Of a stretch of DNA of 64,000 nucleotides, positions 1 through 9,779 are shown in pieces. Within the stretch, counting starts at the first letter, position 1. The number at the start of each line of letters is the position of its first letter. The DNA is from Cellulosimicrobium sp. CUA-896 (GTDB lineage: Bacteria > Actinomycetota > Actinomycetes > Actinomycetales > Cellulomonadaceae). Under the pieces are notes generated by a model. It did not search any database. It was not told the DNA's origin and saw only the letters and a list, made by a program, of their open reading frames with translations. The stretch is taken from NCBI RefSeq assembly GCF_001942335.1, contig NZ_MKKH01000008.1, forward strand, positions 1 to 64,000. Reading direction: 5' to 3'. A program made the position numbers and the translations under genes.

Positions 1-282
1 GGCTCTCACCGTCGCCCGGTCGCCTTCTCGGCGGCCGGGCGCGTTCGTGTCCGGGCCGCCGGTCGCCTCCGGCGGTCGGGGCGGGTGGCGCGCTCGGGCT
101 GCCGCGCCGTCGCCCCGGTCCTGCCCGTCCCGTTCGCGCGCGCGGCTCTGACGCCCTTCGCACCCCACCCGCCCCGACCACCTCGCGCTCGCGTCACCAC
201 CCCGGACTCCCCCGAGCACGGTCGGCTCCAGCGACGACGGCGCCGTGACGCCTGAGGTGACCTGGCCGACGAGGTGCGGGCA

Positions 283-371
283 GGGGCCGACGACGACGGG
301 TCGTGGCGGGTCTGGCGGGAGCGGCCCGAGGGACGAGGGCCGCGGGTGGTAGACCCGTCGTCGTCGGCCCC
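283..371. repeat. 20-bp perfect inverted repeat (long stem-loop)
   Basis: Bases 283-302 are the exact reverse complement of 352-371, with a 49-nt loop. The arms contain a GACGACGACGG core. It lies 57 bp beyond the stop of the ATP-grasp gene, so it could form a terminator-like stem in that transcript, but no T-run follows. The loop is unusually long for a simple terminator. Confidence 0.6.
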
Positions 372-415
372 GGACCGCGCCGGACGTCAACCGACGCCCC
401 GGACCGCGCCGGACG
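368..415. repeat. 19-bp direct repeat
   Basis: The 19-mer ccccggaccgcgccggacg occurs at 368-386 and again at 397-415, a 29-bp offset. The first copy overlaps the right arm of the long inverted repeat. No coding explanation is visible. Confidence 0.6.
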
Positions 416-427
416 CGCCCACGGTGT

Positions 428-1354
428 CTAGGCGGAGCGCACCCGCGCTGCGATGGCGCCGGCGAAGCGGTCGAGCGCGCCGGGGGCCAGGGCGAGGAAC
501 AGCGAGGGCTCGGTGAGCTCGAGCTCGATGACGACGGGGCGACCGTCGTTGGTGGCCACGAGGTCGACGCGGGCGTAGAGGAAGCTCGACACGTCGCCGT
601 CGGCGACGGCGTCCGCCGCGACCTGGAGCGTGCGGCGCGCCACCTCGACCTGCTCGTCCGTCGCGTCGACGGCGGACATTCGCTCCTGCGGGTACAGCCC
701 GCGCGTCGGGTGGTGCGGGCCCGTGAGGTGCGCGTTGTTCCGCACGACGTGCGACAGCTCGCCGTCGACGAAGACGAGGCGCGCCTCCCCCGCGGTGTCG
801 ACGCTCGTCACGTAGGGCTGGACCATGACCTCGCGCCCGGACGCGAGCAGGTTCTTCGCGTGCTGGATCGCGAGACCGCGCGAGTGCGCCTCGCCGGGCT
901 GGTAGCGGCCGGTGTCCTTCGCGCCGGCGCTCACCACGGGCTTGATGACGAAGTCGCCCTGCGCGGGCAGGCGCGTGTGGATGGCGCGCGACGACAGGTT
1001 GCGCTCCGGGTCGAGCCACAGGGTCGGGATGACGGGCACGCCGGCCGACTCGAGCTCGCGCAGGTAGCCCTTGTCGGTGTTCCAGCGCAGCACGCGCCCC
1101 GTGTTGAGCAGGCGCGGCACGCGCGACGCCCACGCGACGTACTCGTCGCGACGGGCGGAGTAGTCCCACGTCGAGCGCACGACGACGGCGTCGTAGGCGT
1201 CCCAGTCGACGTCGGGGTCGTCCCAGACGGCGATCTCGGCGGCGACGCCACGCGCCTCGAGCGCCCCGACGAGCGGGGCGTCGTCGGGGTCGAGCTGCGG
1301 CAGGACGGAGCAGGTCGCGAGCGCGACTCGCGGGGAGGGTGTCGGGGTCGTCAC
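428..1354 (-). CDS. ATP-grasp domain protein, RimK/glutathione-synthase type
   Basis: The 308-residue protein resembles small ATP-grasp ligases, which join a carboxylate to an amine or thiol through an acyl-phosphate. The N-terminal part (about 1-95) has a pre-ATP-grasp fold with VVRSTWDY near 60. The central part has a Lys-containing nucleotide-binding strand (DFVIKPVVSAGA), and the C-terminal part has a metal/ATP-binding strand (VVIELELTEPSLFL). The GTG start at 1354 is preceded by a TAGGCT hexamer 7 nt upstream, which suits a leaderless start. The substrate cannot be told from sequence, and the neighbours give no pathway hint. The frame is intact. Confidence 0.75.
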   Translation of the reverse strand: MTTPTPSPRVALATCSVLPQLDPDDAPLVGALEARGVAAEIAVWDDPDVDWDAYDAVVVRSTWDYSARRDEYVAWASRVPRLLNTGRVLRWNTDKGYLRELESAGVPVIPTLWLDPERNLSSRAIHTRLPAQGDFVIKPVVSAGAKDTGRYQPGEAHSRGLAIQHAKNLLASGREVMVQPYVTSVDTAGEARLVFVDGELSHVVRNNAHLTGPHHPTRGLYPQERMSAVDATDEQVEVARRTLQVAADAVADGDVSSFLYARVDLVATNDGRPVVIELELTEPSLFLALAPGALDRFAGAIAARVRSA

Positions 1355-1423
1355 CCGCCCGAGCCTAGGGGAACGCCGGGGCGCGTGACGGGCGAACGGC
1401 GGCGTGCCGCGTCACGGCCCGCG

Positions 1424-2994
1424 TCACAGCCCGTACTCCTCGAGGAACCGCAGCCACACCTCGCTCACCGTCGGGTAGGAGGGCACGGCGTGCCAGAGCC
1501 GCCCGAGCGGCACCTCGCCGACGACGGCGATCGTCGCGGCGTGCAGCATCTCCGCGGCGTCGGGTCCCACGAAGGTCGCACCGACGACGACCTCGCGGGC
1601 GGCGTCGACGACGACCTGGGCGGTGCCCGCGTAGTCGGTCGCGCGCACCGCGGAGCCGGACACGTTCGCGAGGTCGTACCGCACGACCCGGACGTCGATG
1701 CCGGCGTCGCGCGCGGTGCGCTCGGTGTGCCCGACGGCGGCGACCTCGGGACGCGTGAACACGACCTGCGGCGACGCGACGTGGTCGGCGGTCGCGGCGT
1801 AGCGCGTCCACGGCCGCGGCTCCTGGCCCGCCGCCGGGACGGCGTCACCCGTGGTGGGTGCACCGGGCGTGTCGCCGCCGAAGCGGGCAGCGACCACGTC
1901 GCCCGCCACGCGGCCCTGGTACTTGCCCTGGTGCGTGGTCGCGACGCGCCCGGTCACGTCGCCGGCCGCGTACAGCCACCCGCCCTCGACGCCGCGCACG
2001 AGCATCGTGTCGTCGACCTCGAGCCCGCGTCCGGGCTCGAGCCCGAACGCTCGACGCCGAGGTCCTGCGTGCGGGGCACCCGGCCGGTGGCCACGAGGAC
2101 GCGAGCGACCTCGACGGGGGCGAGGTCCGGGTCCTCGTCGCCGCCCCTGCCGCTCGCCTCGAGCGCGAGGCGCGCACCGCCGTCGGGCAGGGGCTCGACC
2201 TTGCTCGCGCTCACGCCGAGCCGGACGTCGACGCCGTGCTCGCGCAGCGAGGCCGCGACGGCCTCGCCCGCCCACGGCTCGGTGCGCTCGAGCAGGCCCC
2301 CGCGCGCGAGCACGGTGACCCGCGCACCGAGGTCGCTCAGGGCGAACGCCATCTCGCACGCGACGACGCCGCCGCCGACGATCGCGAGGCTCTCCGGCAC
2401 GTCCTCCACACCCGTCGCCTCGCGGCTCGTCCACGGGTTCACCTCGGCGAGGCCCGGCACGTCCGGCAGGACGGGGACGCTGCCGGTCGCGACGACGACC
2501 GCGTGGCGGGCCTCGACGACCCGCGAGCGCGGCAGGTCGTCGACGTCGGCGTCGGCGTCCTCGGCGACCACCTCGACGCGCTTCGGGCCGACGAGCCGGC
2601 CGAGCCCGCGCACGAGCGTGATGCCGGCGCCCTCGACCCACTGCACCTGCCCCGCGTCGTCCCAGTCGGAGACCATGGCGTCGCGCCGGGCGAGCACGGC
2701 GGGCACGTCGAGGTCGTCGTCCGCGCGCACGCCGGGGACGCCCGCGGCCTCGGCACGCACCGCACCGGGCCGCAGCAGCGTCTTGGACGGGATGCACGCC
2801 CAGTAGGAGCACTCCCCGCCGACGAGCTCGGCCTCGACGAGCGCCACGCGCAGACCGGTGCGCCCGGCCCGGTCGGCGACGTTCTCGCCCACGGGCCCGC
2901 CGCCGAGGACGATCACGTCGAAGGTCGTGTCGGCCCCGGGTCCGGGGTCGGTGTCGGGAGAGGTCGGGTTGCCGGTCGGGATGTCCGTCGTCAT
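1424..2994 (-). CDS. FAD/NAD(P) pyridine nucleotide-disulfide oxidoreductase (one frame break)
   Basis: This belongs to the dihydrolipoamide dehydrogenase/mercuric reductase family of soluble flavoproteins. The Rossmann FAD motif GGGPVGENVA lies at about 31-40, and the redox pair is in CSYWAC at about 62-67 followed by IPSKTLL. A second nucleotide motif (IVGGGVVACEMA) lies near 200. The C-terminal dimerisation domain ends in SYPTVSEVWLRFLEEYGL. The reading frame switches near 2046 between LGVER and FGLEPGRG; restoring one base rejoins them, giving about 523 residues. The true electron acceptor is unknown, and no lipoyl-dependent complex lies nearby. The ATG start at 2994 gives the Thr/Pro-rich leader before the FAD motif. 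Confidence 0.8.
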
Positions 2995-3050
2995 GCACCC
3001 ATCGTGACGGTCCGGCGCGTCGAGCGCCCCCCGACCGCGCCGCGGCGGGC

Positions 3051-3851
3051 TCAGGGCCGGACGCGCACGTACTCCAGGTCGGTGATCGACCGGCCGGCGG
3101 CGGTGCCCTTGCGCTCGAACCCGGTGAGGACGCGACCGTCGAACCGGGGCGCCACCGCACGCGGGCCGTGGGCGTTGCGCAGCCCCGGCGCGGCCTCCAG
3201 CACGTCGACCATCTGGTCGGCGTACTCCGCCCAGTCCGTCGCGAGCCGCAGCGTGCCGCCGGGCGAGCCGTCCGCGGGCGCCCGCAGGACCCGTGCGGCG
3301 AGCTCCGCGAACGACGCCGTCACGAGGCGGCGCTTGTGATGGCGGGACTTGTGCCACGGGTCGGGGAAGAACACCCACAGCTCGTCCACGGTGCTGGCCG
3401 GGAGCGTGGTGGCGAGCAGCTCGGCCGCGTTGGCCTGGACGAGCCGCAGGTTGGTCAGGTCGCGCTGGGCGGCCCGCAGGACGGTCTGCGCGAGCCCGGG
3501 CGTGTAGACCTCGACCGCGAGGAAGTCGGTCTCCCGGTCCGCCTCCGCGGCGGCGACCACGGCCTCGCCCTGCCCGGAGCCGATCTCGACGACGAGCCGC
3601 GCCGACCGGCCGAAGAGCTCGCCCGCGTCGAGCACGAACGACGGGTCGACCGACGTGCGTGCGACGTCGCGCGGGACGTCGAGGACGTAGCGGTCGCCGT
3701 GGGCGTCCCACGCGCGCTGCTGGCGCGCGCCGAGGCGTCCGCTGCGCCGCACGAACGAGACCGGTTGGGTGCGGTAGCGGCGCGCGGGAGCGTCGGGCGC
3801 CGGGCTGTCGGTCGACCGGTCGGTCGTCGGGGCGGGGGTCGGCTCGGGCAC
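3051..3851 (-). CDS. trmB: tRNA (guanine-N7-)-methyltransferase TrmB
   Basis: TrmB methylates N7 of G46 in the tRNA variable loop using S-adenosylmethionine. The 266-residue protein has the SAM-binding motif VEIGSGQGEAV (about 88-98) and the family signature FFPDPWHKSRHHKRR (about 161-175), followed by a TDWAEYA element. The first 30 residues are a Pro/Asp-rich extension not seen in shorter homologues. The GTG start at 3851 has a TAGGGT-type hexamer (TACCCT on the coding strand) 6 nt upstream, implying a leaderless message. Its gene is followed by the flavoprotein gene on the same strand after 56 bp. Confidence 0.95.
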   Translation of the reverse strand: MPEPTPAPTTDRSTDSPAPDAPARRYRTQPVSFVRRSGRLGARQQRAWDAHGDRYVLDVPRDVARTSVDPSFVLDAGELFGRSARLVVEIGSGQGEAVVAAAEADRETDFLAVEVYTPGLAQTVLRAAQRDLTNLRLVQANAAELLATTLPASTVDELWVFFPDPWHKSRHHKRRLVTASFAELAARVLRAPADGSPGGTLRLATDWAEYADQMVDVLEAAPGLRNAHGPRAVAPRFDGRVLTGFERKGTAAGRSITDLEYVRVRP

Positions 3852-3879
3852 CGGACCAGGGTACGGCCGGAGACGGCGA

Positions 3880-3913
3880 CGGCCCGCACGTCCGGTCGGG
3901 GACGTGCGGGCCG
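3880..3913 (-). terminator. Hairpin after the metallophosphoesterase gene
   Basis: A perfect 14-bp stem (3880-3893 with 3900-3913) closes a 6-nt loop, 41 bp beyond the stop of the phosphoesterase gene and before trmB. No U-tract is evident, as is common for actinobacterial intrinsic terminators. Confidence 0.75.
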
Positions 3914-3954
3914 CCGTCGTCAGGAGACCGCGGTGCGCGGTGCGGCTCCCGCGG

Positions 3955-6900
3955 TCAGCCGCAGCCGATCGCGTCGAACGCGACGTCGGCCTCCGCGGAC
4001 CGGCGGTCGCCGCTCGCCGTGACGCGGGCGCTGCCCGCGTCCACGCCGGCCGAGCGCACCGGGAACGCCTGGTACGCGGAACGGCCTGGCTCGACGCCCG
4101 TCACGGTGCGCGACCCGAACGGCGTCTCGAGCGTGACGTCCACCGGGACGGTGTCGTCGTTGGTCGCGCGCACGGCGACGTACGCCGAGCCCGCCATGCA
4201 CTGGGCGCGGGCCACGGCCGACACGACGAGGCCGTCGGGTGCGGGCGCCGTCGTGAACGACTGCACGGGCGAGACCGTCCGACCGCCGTCCGCGCTCGTC
4301 GCCGTGACCGACCACGCGTGGCGGGTGCCCGGCTCGAGGCCGTCCCACGTGACCGTCGCGACCTCGCCCGAGGGCACGGTCACCGCACCGATCTCCTCCG
4401 CCGGGGAGAAGATCGAGACGCGTCGGTCGAGAGCGTCGTCGTGCGGCTCGTGAGGTCCACCGGGACGGTGAAGTCGTCCTCGCGGCCGTCGTAGCGCCCC
4501 TCGTCGTCGTACTCCGTCGCGCCGAAGTTCTCCAGCCACGGCGAGTAGGTGTCGACGATCATCTCGGAGCGGTCGACGTCGAACTGCAGCAGGCGGAAGA
4601 AGCTCGCCCCGAGGCGCAGACCTTGCCCGGGCTCGTACCCGCCGATCTCCGTCAGGCCCGCCTCCTCGGCCGTGATCTCGTAGACTGGTAGTCCGCGAGG
4701 AGCTCGACGACGCCGCTGCCCTGCGTGCCGACGTCCTGGCGGACGTTGATGCCCACGCCGTGCCGGTGCCCGGCGAGGACGAGGAACACGTTCTCGTTCG
4801 GCTCCACGACCTTGGCGTGCACGAGCCGGCCGTCGGGCGTGGAGATCTCCGACCCGCGGCCGTCCGGGTTCGGGCTGGGCACGAGGTAGTCGTGCGTGAG
4901 GACGATCGCGTTGCGGTCCGCGAACTGCTCGAGCACGCCGTCGGCCCAGGCCGCCTCCTCGTCCGTCACGCCGTAGGACAGGTACACGGCGACGAAGTCG
5001 AGGCCGCCCGCCGTGAACAGGTCGTAGTGGTTCTGGTTGTCGCCCTCGCGCCACGGGCCCCCGTAGGACGCGTCCTCCCAACCCGCGGAGAGCGCCTCGT
5101 ACCGGGAGGGCCCGTAGAACTCGTTGAAGAGCGCCCCGGCGCCGTTGTCCTGGCCCGTGAGGTTGTCGTGGTTGCCCGCGAGCACGCCGTTGGGGATGCC
5201 CGCGTCGTCGACGATCTGCTGCGCGGCCGAGGAGAACTCGTACTCGCCGCGGATCTGCGCCGCCATCGCGTCGTCCGCGGGGACGCGCGTGTAGTTCTCG
5301 TTGACGTCGCCGGTGTGGGCCATGTAGGCGATCCTGCGGTCCTCGGCGTTGTCGACGACCCACTGCGCGACGTCCGTGTAGGCCTTGGCCCACACGGCGC
5401 GCTCCTCGGGGGTCTCCTGCTCGACGGCGCCCTCCGACAGGTACTGCGTGTCGGTGAGGTGCACGAGCGAGAAGTCGTACGCCTCGCCGGGCGCGAAGTC
5501 GGTCTCCTCGCGCGAGCCGCCGGCGCCGATGTCGTCGGCGAACGGGTCGGTGCCCGTGACGAGCACGTGGACCGTGCCGTCGTGGGCGTGCTCGTCGCCG
5601 AGCACCGCGCTGAGCTCCGTGGCGCCCTCCACGGCGCCGCGCGCGGACGCGAGCGGCTCCCAGGCGGAGCCGTCCCACACGTGGAGGGTGGCGAGGCGCT
5701 GCGGGTCGACGACGCCGTCCCAGCGCACGACCTGGCCGGACGCGTCGCCGTCGGCGGGGATCTCGAACCGCTGGTAGGCGACGTCGCGCGACGCCGCCGA
5801 GTCGAGCGTGGCGTCGTCGCCCGGCACGAGCGCGTCGACCGCGGCGGGCTGCTCGCCCTCCACGTGCAGCGTGCCCGACGGGACCGCGGCGGTCTCGCCC
5901 TGCGCGGCGAGGACCGGGGCGGCGATCTCGGCGCGCGAGAACGTCGCCGTGACGTCGCCGCCGCCCGGGACGGCGACGCGGGCCCCGAGCTCGACCGCAC
6001 CCTCGATGCCGGTCGTCCCCGTGGCGGGCGTCAGCCCGGTCGGGACGTCGGGGATGCCGAGGCTCGTGAAGACCACCTCGTGCGTGCTGCTGTTGCCGAG
6101 CACGTCGGTCGCGGTGACGACGAGCGCGTGCTCGCCGGGGGCGAGCCCGGGACCGACCGCGTCCCCGGGCGCGAGCTCCGCGCCGTCGAGCGTCACGGAC
6201 GGCCCGTCGAGGACGCCCGAGGCGTCGGCGAGCTCGACCGCGAGGCTCGTGGCCGTCGCGAGCTCGTCGCCCGCCGCGGGCGTGCTGGACGCGATGGCCG
6301 GGCCCGAGTTGTCGGTCGTGATCGTCCGGCGTGCGGTCGCCCCGCGGCCGTCGCGGACGTGATCTCGTGGTCGCCGTCGGCCAGCGTCGCGGTGTCGAGG
6401 TCCGCGCGCAGGCCGCGCGCCGGGCGTCCGCGCCGAGGACGACGTCGAACGGCAGGTCGACCTCGGTCGGCTTCGCGCTCGAGCCGCAGTTCCCGTCACC
6501 CATCGAGTACGACGGGGCGATCCCCACGGGCGTCGCCGTGCCGTGGCTCGGCTCGAGCCCGATGCCCGAGATCGCGAAGTCGTCGCGGTTGTCCCCGCAC
6601 GACGTGGGGAACGTGCCGGCCACGAACGTGATCGTGTTCCGGCCCGGGACGAGGAAGGCGTTGGGCACGTCGACCCGCACCGTCTCGCTCACGTAGTCGC
6701 GGTCGACGAGGTCGATCCGCTGGCCGTTGACGAGCAGGTGGTTGACGTAGCGCGCCTCGATGGAGTTCGAGCCCACGGTGAAGACGAACGCCGACGTCCC
6801 GGCGCCGAGCGTCTCGGTCGTGGCGAGCGCGGTGCCGTCGACGGCGATCCCCGTCGGCGCGTCGCCGCCCGCGGGGGGCGACGCGAGGACCGTCTGCGCC

Positions 6901-7750
6901 CCGTTGAGGAGCGCACCGTCGGCCGGGGTGATCGCGGGCGCCCGGGGGCGGAGTTGTTCACCGTGACGGCGCTCGTCGCGGCGAGGCCGGCCGCGGTGGT
7001 CGCGGTGAGGGTGTGCGCACCGTTCTCGAGCGTCGTCGTGTCGAGCTCGGCGGTGAGTCCGGTGGTCGCCGACGGGTCCTGGGTGAGGTCGAACTCCAGG
7101 TCCGCGCTCTGGACGCGGGCGGTGTTCGTGCCGCACGAGCCGTCGCCGAACGCGTACGAGAAGCTGTTGGCGGAGCCGTCGGCGACCTCGCCGAGCAGCT
7201 CGAGCGAGACCTCGGTGACGTCGTAGTCGTCGTAGTTGTCACCGCACGAGGTCGGGAAGGTGCCGACGACGAACCGCACGTCGTTGGCGCCCTGCACCAG
7301 CCAGTCGGCCGGGACGTCGAGCGCGACCCGCTCGGACACCATGTCGCGGTCGAGGTCGACGCGCTCGCCGTTGACGAGCACGTAGCTGCCGTAGCGCGCC
7401 TCGATCGAGTTGCTGCCGACGTCGAACAGCAGGCGCGCGGTCGCCGGCGTCGGCGTCGCCGCGAGCGGCTCCCCGTCGACCGCGAGCTCCGCGACCCGGT
7501 CGCCCGCCATCACCGGCAGGGCCTCCACGGTCGTCGTGCCGTCGAGGTAGGTCCCCGTCGTCGGGCGGAGCACCGGGGTGCCGCTGGGCTCCTCGGGCCC
7601 GCTCGTCGTCGCCGCGGCGGCGCTCGGCGGGGCCAGGACCGCCCCGGTCGTGACCGGGGCGAGCGCTCCGGCGGCGAGGGTGGCGCCGAGCGCGGCGGCG
7701 ACCGCGCGGCGTCTCCTCCGGGGCGGGGCCGTGTGCACGTGGGCGTGCAT
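3955..7750 (-). CDS. Large secreted calcineurin-like metallophosphoesterase (five frame breaks)
   Basis: Five one-base gaps (near 4419, 4686, 6343, 6411 and 6941) split this gene; bridging them gives about 1266 residues. A basic N-terminus and hydrophobic stretch ending in PPSAAAA look like a secretion signal. Two related modules of about 150 residues follow, each with NSIEARY, a VNG segment and GTFPTSCGDN. Next come Ig-like segments, then the catalytic domain with LVHLTDTQY, AHTGDVNE, GNHDN and LAGHRHG, the metal ligands of calcineurin-type phosphatases. A fibronectin-like domain ends the protein. The ATG at 7750 has an AAGGAC ribosome site 6 nt upstream. The role is probably extracellular phosphate-ester or nucleotide hydrolysis; the substrate is unknown. 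Confidence 0.8.
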
Positions 7751-7950
7751 CGTCGTGTCCTTTCGTCGTCGACAGGAAGGGCACGGCGACCTCCGTCACC
7801 CGGGGCGACCGCACCCGCCTGGACCCTTCCGGGCACGGGTGAACGACCGGGCGAGACGGGACGAACGCGGGCGGAACGACCGGCGACGGTCGCATGTCGG
7901 CCGGACGCGGCGTCGGGGTCGACGACCCGCGAGGACGACCCGCGGGAACG

Positions 7951-7987
7951 ACGACGCCGCCCACCCGATGGGGTGGACGGCCGTCGT
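7951..7987 (-). terminator. Possible terminator of tRNA-Lys
   Basis: An imperfect stem pairs 7951-7966 with 7970-7987 about 20 bp past the 3' end of the tRNA. It has several bulges, so the call is tentative. Confidence 0.4.
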
Positions 7988-8007
7988 ACGCCGGGATCCG
8001 GCGGAGG

Positions 8008-8080
<73 letters not shown>

Positions 8081-8187
8081 GCGAGAAGAAACACTAGCAG
8101 CCTGCTGACGGCCGCCGGAAATCGTGTCGACCCCCTGGGCCTGTGACGTGCACGACAGGACAGATCACCGCGGTCGCCCCGCCCCGG

Positions 8188-8553
8188 CTACAGGTACAGC
8201 CCCGTCGGGCCGCTCTCGTCGACGTCCTGCGACACGGCGTGCACGTCGCGCTCGCGCAGCAGCACCAGGTCCTTGCCGCCGAGCTCGACCTCGGCCCGTT
8301 CGTCCGGGTCGAACAGCACGCGGTCGCCCACGGCGACCTGCCGCACGTGCTCCCCCGCCGCCACCACGACCGCCCACGCGAGCCGCTTGGGTCCGGCCGC
8401 CGTCGCCGGGATGACGAGGCCCGCGGAGCTCTGGCGCTCGCTCGCGTCGACCTCCGGGTCGACGAGCAGCCGGTCGTGCAGCATGCGCACGGGCAGGTCG
8501 GCACGGCGGTCGACGGACGCGGGACGCGGGGAGGTGGACGACGTCTTGCTCAC
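8188..8553 (-). CDS. GroES-family co-chaperonin-like protein
   Basis: The 121-residue protein shows the Cpn10 pattern: LHDRLLVDP near 33, the mobile-loop region ASERQSSAGLVIPATA, then VGDRVLFDPD and a C-terminal ERDVHAV. It is a little longer than typical GroES because of a Ser/Pro-rich N-terminal tail of about 30 residues. The GTG start at 8553 is preceded by TAGCGT 7 nt upstream (leaderless pattern). A much longer open frame continues upstream but is antisense to bcp and thioredoxin, so it is rejected. No groEL is adjacent, so this may be a second, specialised GroES-like protein. Confidence 0.8.
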   Translation of the reverse strand: MSKTSSTSPRPASVDRRADLPVRMLHDRLLVDPEVDASERQSSAGLVIPATAAGPKRLAWAVVVAAGEHVRQVAVGDRVLFDPDERAEVELGGKDLVLLRERDVHAVSQDVDESGPTGLYL

Positions 8554-8619
8554 GACGCCCACGCTACCCGGGTCGCCTACCCTCGGAGGGCACACCCCTC
8601 CGCGCTCCGAAGGAGACCC

Positions 8620-9096
8620 ATGGCCACGCGCCTCGCCGTCGGCGACACCGCACCCGACTTCACCCTGCCCGCCGCCGACGGCAGCACCGTCACGCTGTCG
8701 GACCTGCGCGGTCAGCGCGTCGTCGTCTACTTCTACCCGGCTGCCGGGACGCCGGGCTGCACCACGCAGGCGTGCGACTTCCGCGACAGCCTCGCCTCGC
8801 TGCAGGGAGCCGGGTACACCGTCGTGGGCGTCTCGCCCGACCCGGTCGAGAAGCTCGCGGCGTTCGCCGAGGCCGAGCAGCTGACCTTCCCGCTCGTGTC
8901 CGACGGGGAGAAGAAGGTCCTCGAGGCGTACGGCGCGTGGGGCGAGAAGAAGAACTACGGCAGGACCGTGGTGGGCGTGGTCCGCTCCACGGTCGTCGTG
9001 GACGCCGAGGGCACCGTCGAGCTCGCGCAGTACAACGTCCGGGCGACGGGCCACGTGGCCAAGCTGCGCCGCGACCTGGGGATCGACCCCCGGTAG
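8620..9096 (+). CDS. bcp: Thiol peroxidase, Bcp-type peroxiredoxin
   Basis: Bcp reduces hydroperoxides in the cytoplasm with thioredoxin as electron donor. The 158-residue protein has the peroxidatic Cys47 in GTPGCTTQACDF, with a resolving Cys five residues later (Cys52), as in the atypical 2-Cys subgroup. Typical FYP and VGVSPD segments flank it. The ATG at 8620 has a clear AAGGAG site 7 nt upstream. A likely redox partner, thioredoxin, is encoded 0.6 kb away. The gene is divergent from the GroES-like gene, with 66 bp between the start codons. Confidence 0.93.
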   Translation: MATRLAVGDTAPDFTLPAADGSTVTLSDLRGQRVVVYFYPAAGTPGCTTQACDFRDSLASLQGAGYTVVGVSPDPVEKLAAFAEAEQLTFPLVSDGEKKVLEAYGAWGEKKNYGRTVVGVVRSTVVVDAEGTVELAQYNVRATGHVAKLRRDLGIDPR

Positions 9097-9127
9097 CCGT
9101 CCGGGCCCGCCGTAGACTGGCCGCCGC

Positions 9128-9209
9128 GCGCGAGTGGCGTAACTGGCAGCCGCGCCAGGTTTAGGTCCTGGTGTCCTCGGACGTGCGGGTTCGAGTCCCG
9201 CCTCGCGCA
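9128..9209 (+). tRNA. tRNA-Leu (anticodon UAG)
   Basis: An 82-nt class II tRNA with acceptor GCGCGAG pairing with CTCGCGC, anticodon TAG in the loop TTTAGGT, a long variable arm (TGTCCTCGGACG) and T-loop GTTCGAGTC. The discriminator is A at 9209, and CCA is not encoded. Confidence 0.95.
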
Positions 9210-9218
9210 CGTCGCACG

Positions 9219-9256
9219 CGGACGGCCCACCACCCGGGAGGGTGACGGGCCGTCCG
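9219..9256 (+). terminator. Hairpin terminator between tRNA-Leu and trxA
   Basis: A perfect 10-bp stem (9219-9228 with 9247-9256) is extended by inner pairing of CCACCC with GGGTG. It lies 10 bp after the tRNA and 41 bp after the stop of the convergent thioredoxin gene, so it probably works in both directions. Confidence 0.8.
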
Positions 9257-9296
9257 TCGTCGCGCGGCCGTGGTCCGGCCGGTCGAGCCGCGGGGC

Positions 9297-9680
9297 TCAG
9301 GCCTCCTGCGCGGGCGCCCCGTCGTCCGCGGCGGCGATCTGGCGTCGCACGTCCTCCATGTCGAGGCCCTTGACGGCGTCGACGACCTGCTTGAGCGCCG
9401 GCGCGGGGAGCGCGCCCGGCTGCGAGAAGACGAGGATCCCCTCGCGGAACGCCATGAGCGTCGGGATCGACGTGATGTTGGCGGCGGCGGCCAGGCCGCG
9501 CTCCGCCTCGGTGTCGATCTTGGCGTGCACGACGTCGGGGTTCTCCTCCGACGACGCCTCGAACACCGGCGCGAACATCTTGCACGGGCCGCACCAGTCC
9601 GCCCAGAAGTCGACCAGGACGATGTCGTTGTCCTTGATCGTCTGCTCGAAGGTCGTCTCGGTGAGGGTCTGCGTGGCCAT
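9297..9680 (-). CDS. trxA: Thioredoxin
   Basis: The 127-residue cytoplasmic protein carries the active site WCGPCK (residues 29-34) in VDFWADWCGPCK, the TSIPTLM cis-Pro loop, and the usual length plus a C-terminal tail of about 20 residues (QIAAADDGAPAQEA). It reduces protein disulfides and supplies electrons to peroxiredoxins such as the Bcp encoded next door. The ATG at 9680 has AAGGAC upstream. It is divergent from the transporter gene, with 99 bp between them. Confidence 0.95.
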   Translation of the reverse strand: MATQTLTETTFEQTIKDNDIVLVDFWADWCGPCKMFAPVFEASSEENPDVVHAKIDTEAERGLAAAANITSIPTLMAFREGILVFSQPGALPAPALKQVVDAVKGLDMEDVRRQIAAADDGAPAQEA

Positions 9681-9779
9681 GGGGGGTCCTTCCGAAGATG
9701 TCGTCGTCCGATGGGTGAAGCAACGGCGGAGGAGCGAGTATTCCCCGTCGGCGGCCGCCCCGCCCCCTACGCTGTCGCT

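Larger units (their letters stand above)
1..427. other. Gene-free left edge
   Basis: No reading frame on either strand has recognisable protein content; the frames present are short and composed of Arg, Ala and Gly, as expected for random GC-rich DNA. The stretch holds the long inverted repeat and the 19-bp direct repeat listed separately. It lies downstream of the ATP-grasp gene, which reads leftward, so it may contain that gene's terminator. Confidence 0.5.

Noticed and set aside
8188-9723. 511-codon version of the GroES-like gene
   Set aside because: The upstream part is antisense to bcp, tRNA-Leu and thioredoxin. A GTG at 8553 with a -10 hexamer explains the start.
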